NCBI GenBank assembly: GCA_037179335.1
Contig: JAKZHN010000021.1
Coordinates: 124,001 to 188,000 of the forward strand
Length of the DNA stretch: 64,000 nucleotides
Source: Cyclaneusma minus
Lineage: Eukaryota; Ascomycota; Leotiomycetes; Marthamycetales; Marthamycetaceae
Direction: 5' to 3'
Shown here piece after piece: positions 1 through 11,040 of this stretch. The position numbers and the translations under genes are program-made. Numbering within the stretch: position 1 is the first letter of the stretch; every line of letters starts with the position of its first letter. The notes under the pieces were generated by a model. That model saw nothing but the letters and a program-made list of their open reading frames with translations, searched no databases and was not told the DNA's origin.

Positions 1-1247
1 CCTCCACCCACTATGATCGGCTCTACTTGGTCATCTCGGACACCGACTGTGAATGAAGGAGCGGTTGGCTTCAGTCGTAGAGTTTCTCTGATGCAGGCTG
101 AGATGTATGGAAGCTTCGACATGTGATCTATGGTAACTCGGCCTTTCCCAACAACTTCGTCGACTTCTTTTTGCGCGGCTTGGAACGTCTCGGGGTTTCT
201 GAGGAGGTAGTAGAATAGGAATGACAGCGTTCCACTCGTGGTTTCGTGTCCTGGAAGACTGTCAGCAGCAGTAATCGATATAGCAGCAGCCACTCGACAG
301 AGCAACCTCCACCGACAGAAAAAAAATCAAAAGGCTCACCAGCAATCAAGAACGTCATCATGTTATTGATGATACTATCCTCAGTCATCGCTTCACCAGT
401 CTTCGGATCCCGCCCATTCAGCATAGCATTCAAAAGATCCTTCTTGTCACTCGGCTGTGCCCGTCTCCTCTCCAAACATTCCTTCGCCGTGCTTCTCAAT
501 TTCTGAATATCCGCCTCGTATTGCAGCGACTTGGATCGCATAAGGAAATTCGCAATCCCCGGTCTCGCGGACCTCATTCCAGATTCGGCCAAGAAAGAGT
601 TCATCGCAGTGACGAAAGGATGCATGTCGTTGCTGTAAAACGAGTTGAATCGAGTATCCATAGCGCATCTATATCAGTCAGCATCGATCCAGTTCTTCAT
701 CACTTCCGTAGCCCATCACAGCCTTATCGCCATGCTCCCCCAATCCGCTTTTCTTTTCCGACAAGTAAAATACTCACAGCGCAATAGAATCCAGCGTCAA
801 CCTCGTAAAATCCTCCGTCGCATTAATCTTCCCCTCCGCCCCAAACCTCGCCCACTTCGCCACCAACTGACTAGCAATATCATGCATCTCATCAAACATA
901 TTCCTAATCGACAGCGGACCAAACGCCGGCACCAGCACTCGATGCGCAATCTCCCAGTTATGTTCTCGCATTTTCGCAGTAAATAGGCCATCGTGGAGAC
1001 CGTTTCTGACTTCGAATAGGCCGCCAAAGAGTCTTTTTTCGAAGCGTTTCTCGTCGCAGAATTCGTTCATGAGGGCGCGGGTGCAGGCGAAGTGGCGTTC
1101 GCTGCCGTTGAGATTGAGCTTGAAGAGATTGCCGTATTTTGACGAGAGATGAACCACGCTCCCCTCTGAGTCCGAGATGTCGTAGTCTTTTAAGTTGCCA
1201 ATGAGTGGCCATCCTGGAGGCTGAGGAACTGGCTTTGGGTTTGCCAT
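1..1247 (-). CDS. Cytochrome P450, CYP505-like, 5' part (runs off left edge)
   Basis: The protein starts at the ATG at 1247 and is read in three exons: 1247-778, 668-340 and 250 to beyond position 1. Introns at 777-669 and 339-251 have GT-AG ends and join in frame, giving the stretch SIALCAMDTRFNSFY across the first and AGHETTSGTLSF, the oxygen-binding I-helix motif, across the second. The K-helix ExxR motif is seen as RETLRL near 80-95. The proline-rich start (PKPVPQPPGWPLIGNL) without a membrane anchor fits the soluble CYP505 (P450foxy) family, known as fusions of a fatty-acid hydroxylase P450 with an NADPH-P450 reductase. The haem-binding Cys and any reductase part lie outside the window, so the fusion is inferred. 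It is transcribed leftward, with no partner gene to its right for over 1 kb. Confidence 0.85.
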
Positions 1248-2450
1248 GTTTTCTGAGGCAGTGGAGATTGGTGTGGATATTTTTGGGTTGATCTTCGTAG
1301 CTCTGTGGTTATGCTCAAGTAAAATGGAAGGGATTGGTGCTCGATGACGGCTTGAGATGGTCGAAAGTAGAGCAAGGAGACAATATACATTCCTATCTTC
1401 AGCAACCTACACTGACTTATATAGTACGGAAGACCTATTCGCTGATAGACCTTGTCGTACCGCTGCTTTTGTGACTCGGGGCTCGGGACTGAATGAAAAT
1501 ATGAAGCTTAAGTGTTGTCGTTTAGATTTTAGACCTGCCTGGCCCGCTTTGCGGTAACAGACATCGTCATCGCAAAGTGTAAATCGTGCATGTGAAGTGT
1601 AACAGGAGCTAGGACGATTAGTACATGTAGCCTTTGCAGTGTCACGGCCACATGTATGGAAGATGGACGGATGAGGATCTATTGCTTGAACATTTAAAAG
1701 TTCAGCTACCATCACCTGAGATGTCCATTACTGTTGAGATGTACCTATGGTAAGTCTGGTGATTCATATAAGTAGACCCCGGAGATCTAGATTTTCTCGC
1801 TGCTCTGGCGGGTTAGGGTACTTCTCCTGAGCTGTCAACACGAAAGTCTGGATGACAAGACTCCGTGCCGTCTCCCAAGACAATTTAGGTGTGGGAGATC
1901 AAGTTAGAACGCATAAATAGAGTAACATACCGCCTGCTAGTAGTGCTACTGCTGCCTACCGCTCCCGGCCGCTCCGGCCCTTGAGTCACCCGAAAGCCGA
2001 GAGCTGGACCCTGGTTATGAAGGCGCCGTGCGGCATTGTCGTGTTGAATCATTGTATGTTTCGTGTGTCTCAGAAGAGTAGTAGCAAGGAGTGCCAGGTC
2101 GTTGTCAACTCAAGCAACTTAAGTGCGTTGTTATTTTCCTGTTCGGCCTCGGCCGGTCTCCGAATCGCTCCTTTGCCAAGATGCGGGGTCCGGGGATCGC
2201 TTGGCCCGAGCGCGAGATATCAAAAATCCGTTGTCCCCGTCTCCGACTCAAGGTGACACATTGTGCGACATCACCGGCACCAAAATGGCTTCTGTGGGTT
2301 TTCAGTTGTGCTTGCGACCACAGGAGATAGCAAGTGCTAAAACCTTTAGGAATTCTTCTTTCAAATTCTATGCTCGATCATATGTCGCTGACTCGCTCGA
2401 CCTGCGAGCTAAGTTCAAGCTTTTGAATCACGCAGATCTGACTTTCTGGG
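1248..2450. other. Intergenic region upstream of the P450
   Basis: No convincing coding region is seen on either strand; only short out-of-context frames occur. It should hold the promoter of the leftward P450 gene. From about 2450 rightward it merges into the left copy of the GRF segmental duplication. Confidence 0.5.
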
Positions 2451-2894
2451 CATGCGAAGCAGCGAAATGGGACCGGCTGTCGAGTTTTGCCAAGTCCACA
2501 GTGGACCTGCAAGGAGCAAACGACTCGCCAGCCTCTCGATTTTCCTCTTCATGCCCCCAACAACCGCTGTGGATTTTCTTTTGATCGAGAGACAAACATA
2601 TGAGTTGAACCTCCCAGTTATCGCAAGACTCCAGTACCATTTCGCTTCACTTTCGGTTGTCTTCAAAGCATCGCCCTTTTTTCTCCAAACCGCCACGACG
2701 CTGGGAAACCCCAGACAAGTGACTTTGCTGCTTCGAAGCACAACTTGAATTGCCCAAGATTCCGAGTATCATTTCAACATATCTGCCATACAGAAGAAGC
2801 TGGTCTTCTTTTCTAACCGGCCCAAACCAGTTCGTGAACACATTTCTAGCCTGTACTACTACCTGCTAACACTCTATTAGTGCCTAAGGTGTCC

Positions 2895-2962
2895 CCACGC
2901 AAACAGCCATCTCCACGCAAGAATCCATCTCCGCGCAAGAACCCATCTCCACGCAAGAAGAG
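2895..2962 (+). repeat. 18-bp tandem repeat encoding SPRKN/Q units
   Basis: About four copies of an 18-bp unit like CCATCTCCACGCAAGAA encode S-P-R-K-(Q/N)-P. The right paralog has a single PPRKK at this place. The array is in the frame of that PPRKK but two bases out of frame with the finger-coding part of its own gene copy. Confidence 0.6.
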
Positions 2963-2965
2963 TAA

Positions 2966-4045
2966 CCAGAGGAACTTGTCAAACTTCCTCTCTTTCCTCT
3001 GAGAACCCCTCCGAAATGCACATGTGGGACTGAAACCGAGAAGTCGAAGATCGACCATCGCGAGCCAGGAAATCCAAATGCCGGGCGGCCTTATTGCCGT
3101 TGCAAGGAAATTTACTGCGGTATGCTAAATCCCAATCATTATCTCTCTGCAACCACAGTTGTTTTGATAGGTCCATCTAACTGATCAGTAGCCAAGCAGA
3201 GATTCCTCCTGTGGACCGACTCGCTCGGAGTCCATTATGACAATCCAACGTGCCACTGCGATATCCCCACACGCCTTTGCAAGAATTTCAACAAATATTC
3301 CTACTCCTGCATCTTTATGAAGTGCGGTTTCAATCAGGATGTCCCACCCTCCCAACGCGGCCGCTGGAATGAGCCTGCTTATCCTGGGCTATTCTACTGG
3401 GGCAGGCCTGGCAGTCATTTCAAGACGGAAGAAAAGCAAGAGCTCGACCGCATTTACCAACGCGTGGGGCTTTTCTTCGAGACTTCGGATCGGTCTGACC
3501 CCCCCTGGACGAACGCGAACGCCCGAGTCCCGCTGATGTACGAAGAGTACATGCAGAAGGCCGAAGAGAAGAAGATGACACTGGAATTCAAGCCGGGAAA
3601 GACGGATGTTTGCGGGTTTGAACGATGGATTGAAGAGGTCCATCAAAAGCAACTCCATCCGGATTTCGATGAAGAGCCACATCTCCTCGAAGAATGGCTT
3701 GAGAACATGGGGATCGGTTGGTCTACTCAGGAAAAGTCGGATGGCTTCGAGCCATGGTTGGAACAGATGAAAGTGTGGTTTTCCTACTCTTCTGATGCTC
3801 AAGATCCACAATCCACGTCGCAGGCTCTTGGTGGACTTTCTCCTGCATGCAAAAATGCCTGTGTCCGCACCAAAGTTGCACGCAGAGATGAGCGCATAAG
3901 GAAGGCTAATTAACGCACCAGGGAGGCCGACAGGAGGCAGGCTTTACTTGCAGCAAAGAAAGAGGCTGAAAGGAGACTCATAGCAACACACGCGTGGAGA
4001 GATACGCCTGATTGGAACATGGTGTCACGCGGGGATTGGTACTAA
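2966..4045 (+). pseudogene. Decayed copy of double GRF-type zinc-finger gene
   Basis: In-frame sequence runs 2966-3119, intron 3120-3191 (GT-AG, same position and phase as in the right copy) and 3192-3913. It encodes two Cys-rich modules: PPKCTCGT...CRCKEIYC and NPTCHCDIPTRLC...CIFMKCGF, matching the GRF zinc-finger pattern of the intact neighbour. Three faults are visible. No ATG precedes the first finger in this frame. The upstream SPRK-encoding stretch (about 2890-2960) is out of frame by two bases compared with the right copy. A TAA at 3911-3913 interrupts a frame that stays open for 43 more charged codons to a TAA at 4043-4045. It may still be partly expressed, for example through an unseen upstream exon, but decay is the simplest reading. 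GRF fingers are known from DNA-repair and topoisomerase-type proteins; no function is claimed here. Confidence 0.6.
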
Positions 4046-4931
4046 GTCAAAAGATCCGTAGTGTTTCCGGAAGACGGAAACATGCTGCGCACCGATATGA
4101 TATATCAAGCTCTCGTGTGACACGAAGCGTGGATGATGGCTGAGGAGGGCGGCGAGGCAGGGGCATCTTCTCAGCCTCGATTTCAAAACCAGAAAAGCTG
4201 ATAGAGGTGAAAAGGGGGACGGCCAGAAACCACCCTGGAATATTGTCCCCCGTTGCCAAAGAGAGTGAGGCAGGAAGACCCTCAAGCTTAATGTTGACTC
4301 TACATGACTGAACCCCTATCTGCTGTTTGTATCAGAGTGTCAGAGTGTGCCAAGCTCCTTTGACAAGCCTAACTTCTTCTCTCCAATGGAGCATAGGCTC
4401 CTTAGCTACCTAGTTTTCCGGTTCGATAATTTCAATCCTGTCAATCTCTGAGCAAATTCAGGTTCCACTCGACAACTTTGTTTACTTTGTACGACAACGC
4501 CGGCTAGAGTGTCTGAGCTTTGCTGTTGCAGGCGACAAGAAGAGCTAAAACCTTAAAGCATGACATGAATTCTTTCAGGTTTGTCGCTCATTTTGCGAGT
4601 CAACTTCAAGAAGATCTTGAATCGCTGCAGGCTTTGCCAAGTCCGAAGTGCGCCTGCAAGGAACAAACGACCAACCAGCCTTCTGATTTTCCTCATCATC
4701 ATTTCCTCAGCGACCGCTGCGGAGTCCTTTTGATTGAGAGAACATCAATATATGAACCGGACCTCCCAGTCATCGCAAAAGTTCGATATCCTCTTCCTAA
4801 GTCTCCTGTAACATTTCGCTTCACCTATCGATAGCTCCAACAAGGTTGCATTTCCTCTTCAGATGCCCACGACGAGGCTGGAAAACCCCCGACAAGGTGA
4901 CCTTACTGCTTTTGAGCATACTTGAATCGCC

Positions 4932-5849
4932 ATGGCACCTCCACGCAAAAAGCCAGCGGAGGAACTCGTCAAAATCTCTCTCTTCCCTATGAGAGCCCCT
5001 CCGAAATGCCACTGTGGGTCCATCGCCGTGAAAACTAGCACAAGAGAAGAAAATCGGAATTACTCTAAACGTGCTTATTGGACTTGCAAAAACTCAAACT
5101 GCAGTATGCTACTCCGAATCATCTTTCTGGGCTATTACGCTCATTTGATGCTTCAATCTGACACAATAATAGGAACAAAGTTCTTGATGTGGAACGACAC
5201 GCTCGGAATCCATCGTACCAACCCAAGTTGCAGGTGCGGTCTACCTCAACGCCTTGCCATCGATTACATTGAAGGCTCTGGAGCTTACACCTGCATCCTC
5301 GGAAAGTGTATGGAATCCGAGTTTGGGGTAGATTTCCGAGACGATGACGAGCGTGCTAGCTTAGGTCTATTCTTCATGGGAAAGCCTGGCCGGAGACTCA
5401 TGAAGGAAGAGTATAAAGAGCGCGACCGTGAGAGGCGGAGCACCGAGATCTTGATCGAGTCTTTGGACGGATCAGAGCCCACCGAGGTCGTCAAGATTGA
5501 CAGGGTAACCGTTATAGTGACGACAATCGCTAGTTCCCAGCAACAAAACACCCGGGCATTAGTACCGACTCTGCAAATGCTACATGTTGTAAGGACAAAC
5601 CCGGAGGTTCCATCCGAAGGCACGAACGAGGGAAGGAAAGCTACAGGTACTCTGGCGTCATCTGGACATGTTGCTAGGACCAACACAAATCGCGACCGTG
5701 ATCGAAGTCTTTCCCCATCAAGAGGCTCGAGGGTTGCCGCTTCCTATCGCGAGAGATCCCCTATACGGACCCAGCCACCCTCAACCGAAGCAGCGAGTGG
5801 GACTTCGAAATCCTCTCAACTTCAGTCCGATGAGACGAGAACAGGATAA
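4932..5849 (+). CDS. Protein with two GRF-type zinc fingers
   Basis: Starts at ATG 4932 (CGCCATGG context). Two exons, 4932-5103 and 5173-5849; the 69-nt intron is a multiple of three and free of stops, so a retained-intron form would also be translatable. The spliced product is 282 residues. The first Cys/His module is at about residues 25-57 (PPKCHCGS...YWTCKNSNC). The second follows (NPSCRCGLPQRL...YTCILGKCMESEF), preceded by a hydrophobic/acidic stretch FLMWNDTLGIH. The C-terminal half is low-complexity and rich in R, S and T, with RDRDRS-like dipeptides. GRF zinc fingers bind single-stranded DNA in known proteins; here no catalytic domain is attached. It is the intact member of a tandem pair with the decayed gene to its left. 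Function unknown. Confidence 0.75.
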   Translation: MAPPRKKPAEELVKISLFPMRAPPKCHCGSIAVKTSTREENRNYSKRAYWTCKNSNCSMLLRIIFLGYYAHLMLQSDTIIGTKFLMWNDTLGIHRTNPSCRCGLPQRLAIDYIEGSGAYTCILGKCMESEFGVDFRDDDERASLGLFFMGKPGRRLMKEEYKERDRERRSTEILIESLDGSEPTEVVKIDRVTVIVTTIASSQQQNTRALVPTLQMLHVVRTNPEVPSEGTNEGRKATGTLASSGHVARTNTNRDRDRSLSPSRGSRVAASYRERSPIRTQPPSTEAASGTSKSSQLQSDETRTG

Positions 5850-6973
5850 GCGGACAGGAGATCGTGCTCACCCAGTTTGCTGGGATCGGGAGCGGGGACA
5901 TTGTGGACGGTGTATGGTTTGTTGAACTAGTATGTATGAGTGTCAACGATTTGCTTTGGTGAAGCGTAGAAGAAACGAAGACAGAATTCAGGAGTGTGAA
6001 AGACGAAACAGAGTGGGGTGGTGTAGGATAGTCTGAAGAAGACACCGTCGGAGATTGAAGACTGGAAGAGGCGTCGCAGGGACGGCGAATACAAGATGGA
6101 AGATTTTGAAACAGAAGATGGGAGAGAAGAGAAAGGAACAGCAAGAAGAAGAGTCAGGGGCGAGATGATATGGCAAGGTAGGTATATCGAAAAATGAGAT
6201 TTAATTGGGCTCTATCTTATACGTACCTCGGTCATCTGACATGCAAGCATTTCTTTTGGCATCTTAGAGAGCGAGTCTGCCATAATGGACAGTGGGTGGG
6301 AGCGTAGGTAAAAGTAGAGCAGGTGACGAATGAGAGTTAGAATCCGAGTGGCTTTCCCAAGCCAACGCAATCAAACTGCTTTTCTGCTGTGTTTATTCAG
6401 TAGTACATGTAGTGAAGAATGAAGGAAGTGGAGGAGATGGAAGTGGGTTCAATGTTCATAAAACAACAGACGTCATACTTGGGTTGGGGATGGTCGTGAG
6501 GGCACAGGATGGGGATGAGGCCTCGGTTTTCTCGGGCCCGAATTTCCGAGTCAACTCGGGCCGAGATAGTGAGGGGTCCCACTTCAAAACATTTCAATGG
6601 ACTCGAAGATCAACACGACACAAACCCAGCAGTACAACCTCGTGCAGCCGCGCTCTCCGCTTCTGTTATCATTTGATATCGCTCGTCTGCCGGTAAAGGT
6701 TCGAGGTGTGTGAAAGTCCAAGGATTTCGAGGAAAGGACTACTCCAAAAAAAGCTTGTTTTGATGGCCTGCAAGTGACGACCATTGTCACCAGAGGCGCT
6801 TCCTTCTTGACGCCCATGTTCTGTTTCTAGATATCACCTGATCCCTTATCGCTTCTTTTCATCAGCTGTGCCTCTTTCGAGCTCTACACCGGAGCTATCT
6901 TCTCTCAATCCTCCTCTCACATCATCCTCTCTTTTCGTCTCACTGCATCAGTCCCAGGCAAGCAATCCTCACC
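5850..6973. other. Intergenic region before the methyltransferase
   Basis: No supported gene. The last 130 bases (about 6840-6970) are strongly pyrimidine-rich (CTCCTCTCACATCATCCTCT), the usual look of a filamentous-fungal promoter/5' leader, directly before ATG 6974. Confidence 0.5.
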
Positions 6974-7904
6974 ATGGCCAGTCCAACAATCAAAGAGCGC
7001 GCACTCCAGCTCCTCTTCTTCACCTACATGTTCGTCTTAGCAGTTTACTGTAAGCCATCTATTTCATCTCTCTTCTTCTCCTCTTCTTTCCCTTTCCTCC
7101 CCAAATCCAAATCTCACCCCCAACCCAGTCTTCCTCCACGTCCTCCTCACCACCATCCTCCACAACCCAACTCGCCCCTCCACCTGGTTTCCCCTCCGCC
7201 ACCACACCACCCAATCCTTCGGCCTCACCTGGCTGTTTCTGGGCGAAGGCGACCCAGCCTCCGGCCCCAACGCCCGCATAATCCCCCTCCTCTCCTCCGC
7301 CTCCGGCACGATTCTCGAAATCGGCCCCGGCTCCGGAAACCTCACCTCCCTGCTCACCAATCCGAAAATCGAAACAGTATACGGAGCCGAGCCGTGCGAA
7401 GTGCTGCACGAACCGTTACGAAAGGTTGTGACGAAAGCTGGGCTGAAGGGAAAATATAAAGTGCTGGGCTGTGGAGCGGAAAGAGCTGAATTGAGAAAGG
7501 AGTTGCAGAGGGCGGGAATGCTGGATGAGGGGGATAATGGCGAACATGGGGTATTCGATGTAGTGTTGTGTTTGCGCGTCCTCTGTACAGTGCCAGACCC
7601 AGAACAAACCATCGAAGGACTGTACGGCCTGTTGAAACCCGGGGGCCGCATGATAGTGCTCGAGCATGTGAAAAACAACTGGCGCAGTCCCAAAGGCAGT
7701 TATTTGGGAAGATTTGGACAGGTGGCTTTTCAGAAGCTGGGATGGACGTTTTTTATGGGCGGTTGTGAGTTGGAGAGGGATACGATGGGGATGTTGAAGA
7801 GTGTGGGACAGAGGCATGGGGGGTGGGAGAAGGTAGATTTGGAGACTACAATGCCGTGGGGGGTTATTCCGTTTGTGTTGGGGGAGCTGGTGAAGAGGAA
7901 ATAG
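6974..7904 (+). CDS. Membrane-anchored SAM-dependent methyltransferase
   Basis: ATG 6974 in ACCATGG context. Exons 6974-7049 and 7129-7904, intron 79 nt with GTAAGC start and CCCAG end; product 283 residues. A hydrophobic N-terminus (ALQLLFFTYMFVLAVYFFLHVLLTTIL) spans the splice junction and probably anchors the protein in a membrane. The class I fold motif I is clear (TILEIGPGSGN, about residues 85-95). Later motifs are VFDVVLCLRVLCTVPDP and GLLKPGGRMIVLEHV, typical of methyltransferase type 11/METTL7-like proteins, some of which are thiol S-methyltransferases. The substrate here is unknown. Base composition at the third position changes from C-rich in the first part of exon 2 to G-rich at the end. 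Confidence 0.85.
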
Positions 7905-8487
7905 GGGATGGTGTGATGAGAGAACGCCTTCATGGCGGAATATGTTCTTGCGACACAATACGATCGCCGTGATGGATGCTATTGGATTGGGGAGGCCCCC
8001 CGCAGGCCCTGTCTATACCTCAAAAAATGCCGAAAAAACGCGAAAATAAAAAAGAATGCAACTGTGTTCCTGGTCACAATTGGAAACGATACTAGGCAAA
8101 TTGCCATTGGCCACAAACAAAAACTGTTGTTAGAGCTATGCTTTACGCACCAATTCCTGATCGCCCTTGGGCTTCGGAATATAGGTAAGGTCCAGTACTG
8201 CTTTTTAGACTGCTGGTACAGACCGACCCGTCGATCGAAGTTCAGAGTCTTACCGTCTCTTACGTTGATAATCGAATCTTGATCCTTTGTTTCCCCTGTC
8301 CCTATTACTGATCTTCGTCTCGGGCTAAGTACTCTTGGTATTATCATCGAGGCGGAGGATTCCTGAGCCGCTAGCGCAGAGAAGTGTATACGCAAAGAAT
8401 TACTCGAGCTTTTCACTTTACATTCATGTGCAAAAAAATGATGGTTCTTGCAAAGAAGTTTCATTGAGGACTCCCTAAAGCTCCCGT
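7905..8487. other. Intergenic spacer
   Basis: Nothing coding is supported. It separates the methyltransferase from the tRNA-Ser remnant and the two-repeat gene family to the right. Confidence 0.4.
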
Positions 8488-8560
8488 TTCCGAGATGTGA
8501 CTCGAAATTACATACGTTCGCGTGCCAGAGTTCGAATCTCTAATTCTCTATGCTGTCGGT
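8488..8560 (+). pseudogene. tRNA-Ser(CGA) pseudogene (3' two thirds)
   Basis: Near-identical to the intact tRNA-Ser at 21627-21708 from the anticodon arm on: TGTGACTCGAAATTACA, the variable arm ACGTTCGCGT and the T arm AGAGTTCGAATCTCT. The D-arm is shortened and the acceptor 5' strand is missing. Similarity continues past the tRNA end (GTATACTTTGTACTGCC against GTATACTTTTTACTGCC), so it arose as part of a larger duplicated block and not by retroposition of a mature tRNA. Confidence 0.75.
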
Positions 8561-9018
8561 ATACTTTGTACTGCCTTCATAGTTTTCATGACATACATGC
8601 GTCTACGAGTTGGGAGACTTTTCTGGAAAGAGCCGGCTACACGTATGCAAAAGGATGGGAAAGAATGCATGTGGGCCATTTTGTGCTTTCAGGTTTGATT
8701 TGTTGGTGTCTGCCTGAATATCTATTACGCTGTCTTTGACTGCCTGAAGAGGCAGACAGTGCTATGAGTCTCAGATCCTTGACTGGGCGAGCTGCTAGGC
8801 TTGGCGATCGACAGAATGAGGAGGTAACCGCGCTTCTTTTGTTCTCGTGGTCTAAGGCTCCTTCCTTCAAAGGTGACATCACAGGTGTCTGAGTAAATAC
8901 ACCTCTAGTCCCTTCCTCCAGCACTTGTTGCTTTCTGCGGACGGTGGAAAAACTGTCGGCCAAGATAGAGTTGGGACCGGACGGACTTCCTCGTGGGAGG
9001 GTGGGCTGGATCTCAAGT

Positions 9019-10191
9019 TCATGTGGCACGCTACGAAGGGTATGTGTTAGTATCTGATATCGAGGGAAAGAGAAGCATTCAGAAACTGACCATGGTGTTG
9101 TGGATATTCATGCTAGCGATACCTGCGGCGATCTCTGACTCTGGATCCATGGTGGTTGGGGCGGCGAAGTTGGTAATGTTCTCGTCCTCGTCCATGCTGT
9201 TCTCCTCCATTTCCACGTCCATGTCCTCATTAGACTCTTCAGGCCCATTTTCGCTATCCTCTTCAAGCCGAGCTAAACACTCATCTTCGTAGTCATCGTC
9301 CCAAAACATCAGTCGGCCTTGACCCTCTTCCCACCCATTCACCTGCCCTCTCATGAGGTGAGAGATCCGGAAGACCATCAGCTCAAGATCCCTCCTCCTC
9401 CCAGGGCTAAAAAATTCTTCATCCCACAACTGCTCCAAGCCATCACGAGCCTCCAACAAACTATGCTGTCTCTCGTCCCAATCCCCCAAAGCAGCTCCCA
9501 AAAGAATCAAGCAATGGATACGAATGTTTTGCGGGAGCCAGGAGTCGGCGAGGAGCTGTCTGGTAGCGGTGACGCATTCCGTCTGCTCGCGGTCGAGGAT
9601 ATCATCGTCGTACAGTCGGGTGCAGGCCTTGAATGCGGCTTTGCAACGTAGACGTTGCTTATTCATCGTCTCCCCAGTCCAAATCTCCCTCTCCACAACC
9701 CGAACCCGAATATCAGAATTGTTACTGTTCAGCCCGTGCCTTTTCATGAGTTTATCGAGTTCCTGGCTCTCCTCGCAAAGTTGTTGTCTCATAGTATCGC
9801 CATCTTCGACGTCGTTGATCCCTTCCGCAGGCGTACGATCCAGTACATACCTCCAGATCATCTCAGCCTCATTCCAAGATTCCACGATTTGCCGCTGATC
9901 TGTTGAAGCAGCTGCGATGAGGAGAAGAGGCGTGATCCGAAACATGGGAGGAAGGTGCGGTCCATTGAGGAGGTTTCGGCTTGCGTTGATGCATTCGGTT
10001 TGTTCGCGGTCGACAATTTCGTCGTGGAAGAGGGCGGCACAAGCGGCGTAGGCGGCTTTGTACTGTTGATATCTCTCATGTGAGCATACGTAGAGTTCAC
10101 CAAGTTCAAACTCCGAAATTGGCGTGGGCTCGGCTCGAACAATGTCGAAGTTGATCCCGCCATTGCGCGCGCCGTGGTCTTGGGATGCCAT
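9019..10191 (-). CDS. Acidic two-repeat protein, intact family member
   Basis: ATG 10191 to an intron at 9090-9031 and a four-codon last exon 9030-9019. The intron starts GTCAGT and carries the branch site TACTAAC followed by CTTCGTAG. The spliced protein is 370 residues ending in NTMRAT. It has two copies of a helical module of about 75 residues (about 45-118 and 184-259), each with the signature DREQTEC followed by RxLL and a Trp-containing helix. Then comes a very acidic tail (EDSENGPEESNEDMDVEMEE) and a short end segment IASMNIHNTM. I do not recognise the family; it has no signal peptide or membrane helix. A paralog with a stop codon lies immediately to the right and a relic further on, so this looks like a lineage-specific expanded family. 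If the intron is not spliced the frame ends in ...MVSF instead. Confidence 0.7.
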
Positions 10192-10199
10192 CGCGCTTG

Positions 10200-10375
10200 T
10201 TGGAAAGACTGTGGATCAGGGTGGTGTTGGCCGAAGGCAGACGTTCTTTCTGGTTTAGACGCTGGCGCTCAAAGAAGGTTGGCAGACTTTTTCTCTGGTT
10301 GTGAGGATGGTGCTGCGGTTGTCCTTTTATCGAGTCCGAATTTAAGCGCAAACAAACACTTCGCTGCTTGAGGTT
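10200..10375. promoter_or_regulatory. Upstream flank of the two-repeat gene, duplicated at 13150-13320
   Basis: GAGGATGGTGCTGCGGTTGT and CCGAATTTAAGCG here recur as TTTTGAGGATGGCGCT, GCTGCGGTTGT and CCCGAATTTAAGCG at about 13170-13270. This is the 5' flank (minus orientation) of the intact gene. The second copy probably belonged to the paralog at 11.4-12.5 kb and is now separated from it by about 500 bp of AT-rich sequence. Confidence 0.5.
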
Positions 10376-10378
10376 TTC

Positions 10379-10600
10379 TTTGAACCTGAGGCTTGAATTT
10401 GAAGACGGCGCTATTCATGTCCCTGGACACGGAAATCAAATGTGAAGACGGCGAGAGGGCTAGGAAACGGAGGCACGTTTTGGACTTGTGACTTGAACGT
10501 GAACACGGCGAGTTATCAAAACCTCAAAGGTTTAAAATAACGAGTTCAGACGCAACTCAGAAATTCAATCAAAATTGCCCTCGAAAGAGTAAGCTCATCA
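10379..10600 (+). repeat. Dispersed repeat R1, least mutated copy
   Basis: Begins TTTGAACCTGAGGCTTGAAT. Two other copies exist: same orientation at about 22638-22850 and inverted at about 20485-20665. Compared with this copy, the 22.6-kb copy differs mostly by G-to-A and C-to-T, for example ACTTGTGACTTGAACGTG against ATTTGTAATTTGAATATA. This copy keeps a normal composition. Confidence 0.75.
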
Positions 10601-10904
10601 TCCTATTCCCGCTTACCTGTCTTCACCATGATTCACATATGACTTATCGGCCCTCCGACATCCCTCAACACTACCACTCCCAGAGCTGTTTCTTCAACAA
10701 TTTTCACAATTACCCTTCACCAGATCACGGATGCCCTCCGATACCTGGAGCGAGTGTCGACTGTTGAGTACACGAGGGGTGCGATCGCAGGGGTCAATTT
10801 GGTGGGTGTTTGTATTAGTGTATGAAAAAAGGAGGCAGCGCAGGCCGCAGGGTAAAAGCTTAAGGCTCTTCCCCCCAGAGTCTCTGTAGAGCTTGGACCA
10901 GCCA

Positions 10905-11040
10905 GATTCGAATCTCCATGCCGTCGGCATACTTTTCAATATTCTTCAAGGATTCACAGGATACGCATGCGTTTTGTGAGCGGGCATGTTTTTGGAAGGG
11001 CCAGTTACAGCAAGCAAGGATATTGCATTGTGTCTTCCTC
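10905..11040 (+). repeat. Remnant of the tRNA-Ser-linked 3' flank
   Basis: Contains only the T-arm/B-box part (AGATTCGAATCTCC), then GTCGGCATACTTTT and, further on, TTTTTGGAAGGGCCAGTTACA. The same order of blocks follows the tRNA-Ser at 21627 and the pseudogene at 8488. It lies just downstream of the stop-containing paralog, in the place expected from the other copy. Confidence 0.65.

Larger units (their letters stand above)
2450..5110 (+). repeat. Tandem segmental duplication carrying GRF zinc-finger genes
   Basis: Two units are alignable by eye: about 2450-3200 with about 4600-5200. They share non-coding stretches such as TTTTGATCGAGAGA/TTTTGATTGAGAGA, then CCTCCCAGT-ATCGCAA, then the block before the start codon (ACTTGAATTGCC/ACTTGAATCGCC), and then the coding part. 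The left unit carries about 130 extra bases between the ACTTGAATTGCC block and the coding frame, including an array of SPRK codons. Divergence is considerable, so the event is not recent. Confidence 0.75.

Noticed and set aside
8741..8756. Small hairpin CTGCCT-GAAG-AGGCAG
   Set aside because: Too short and isolated to call a terminator or structured RNA in a eukaryotic intergenic region.
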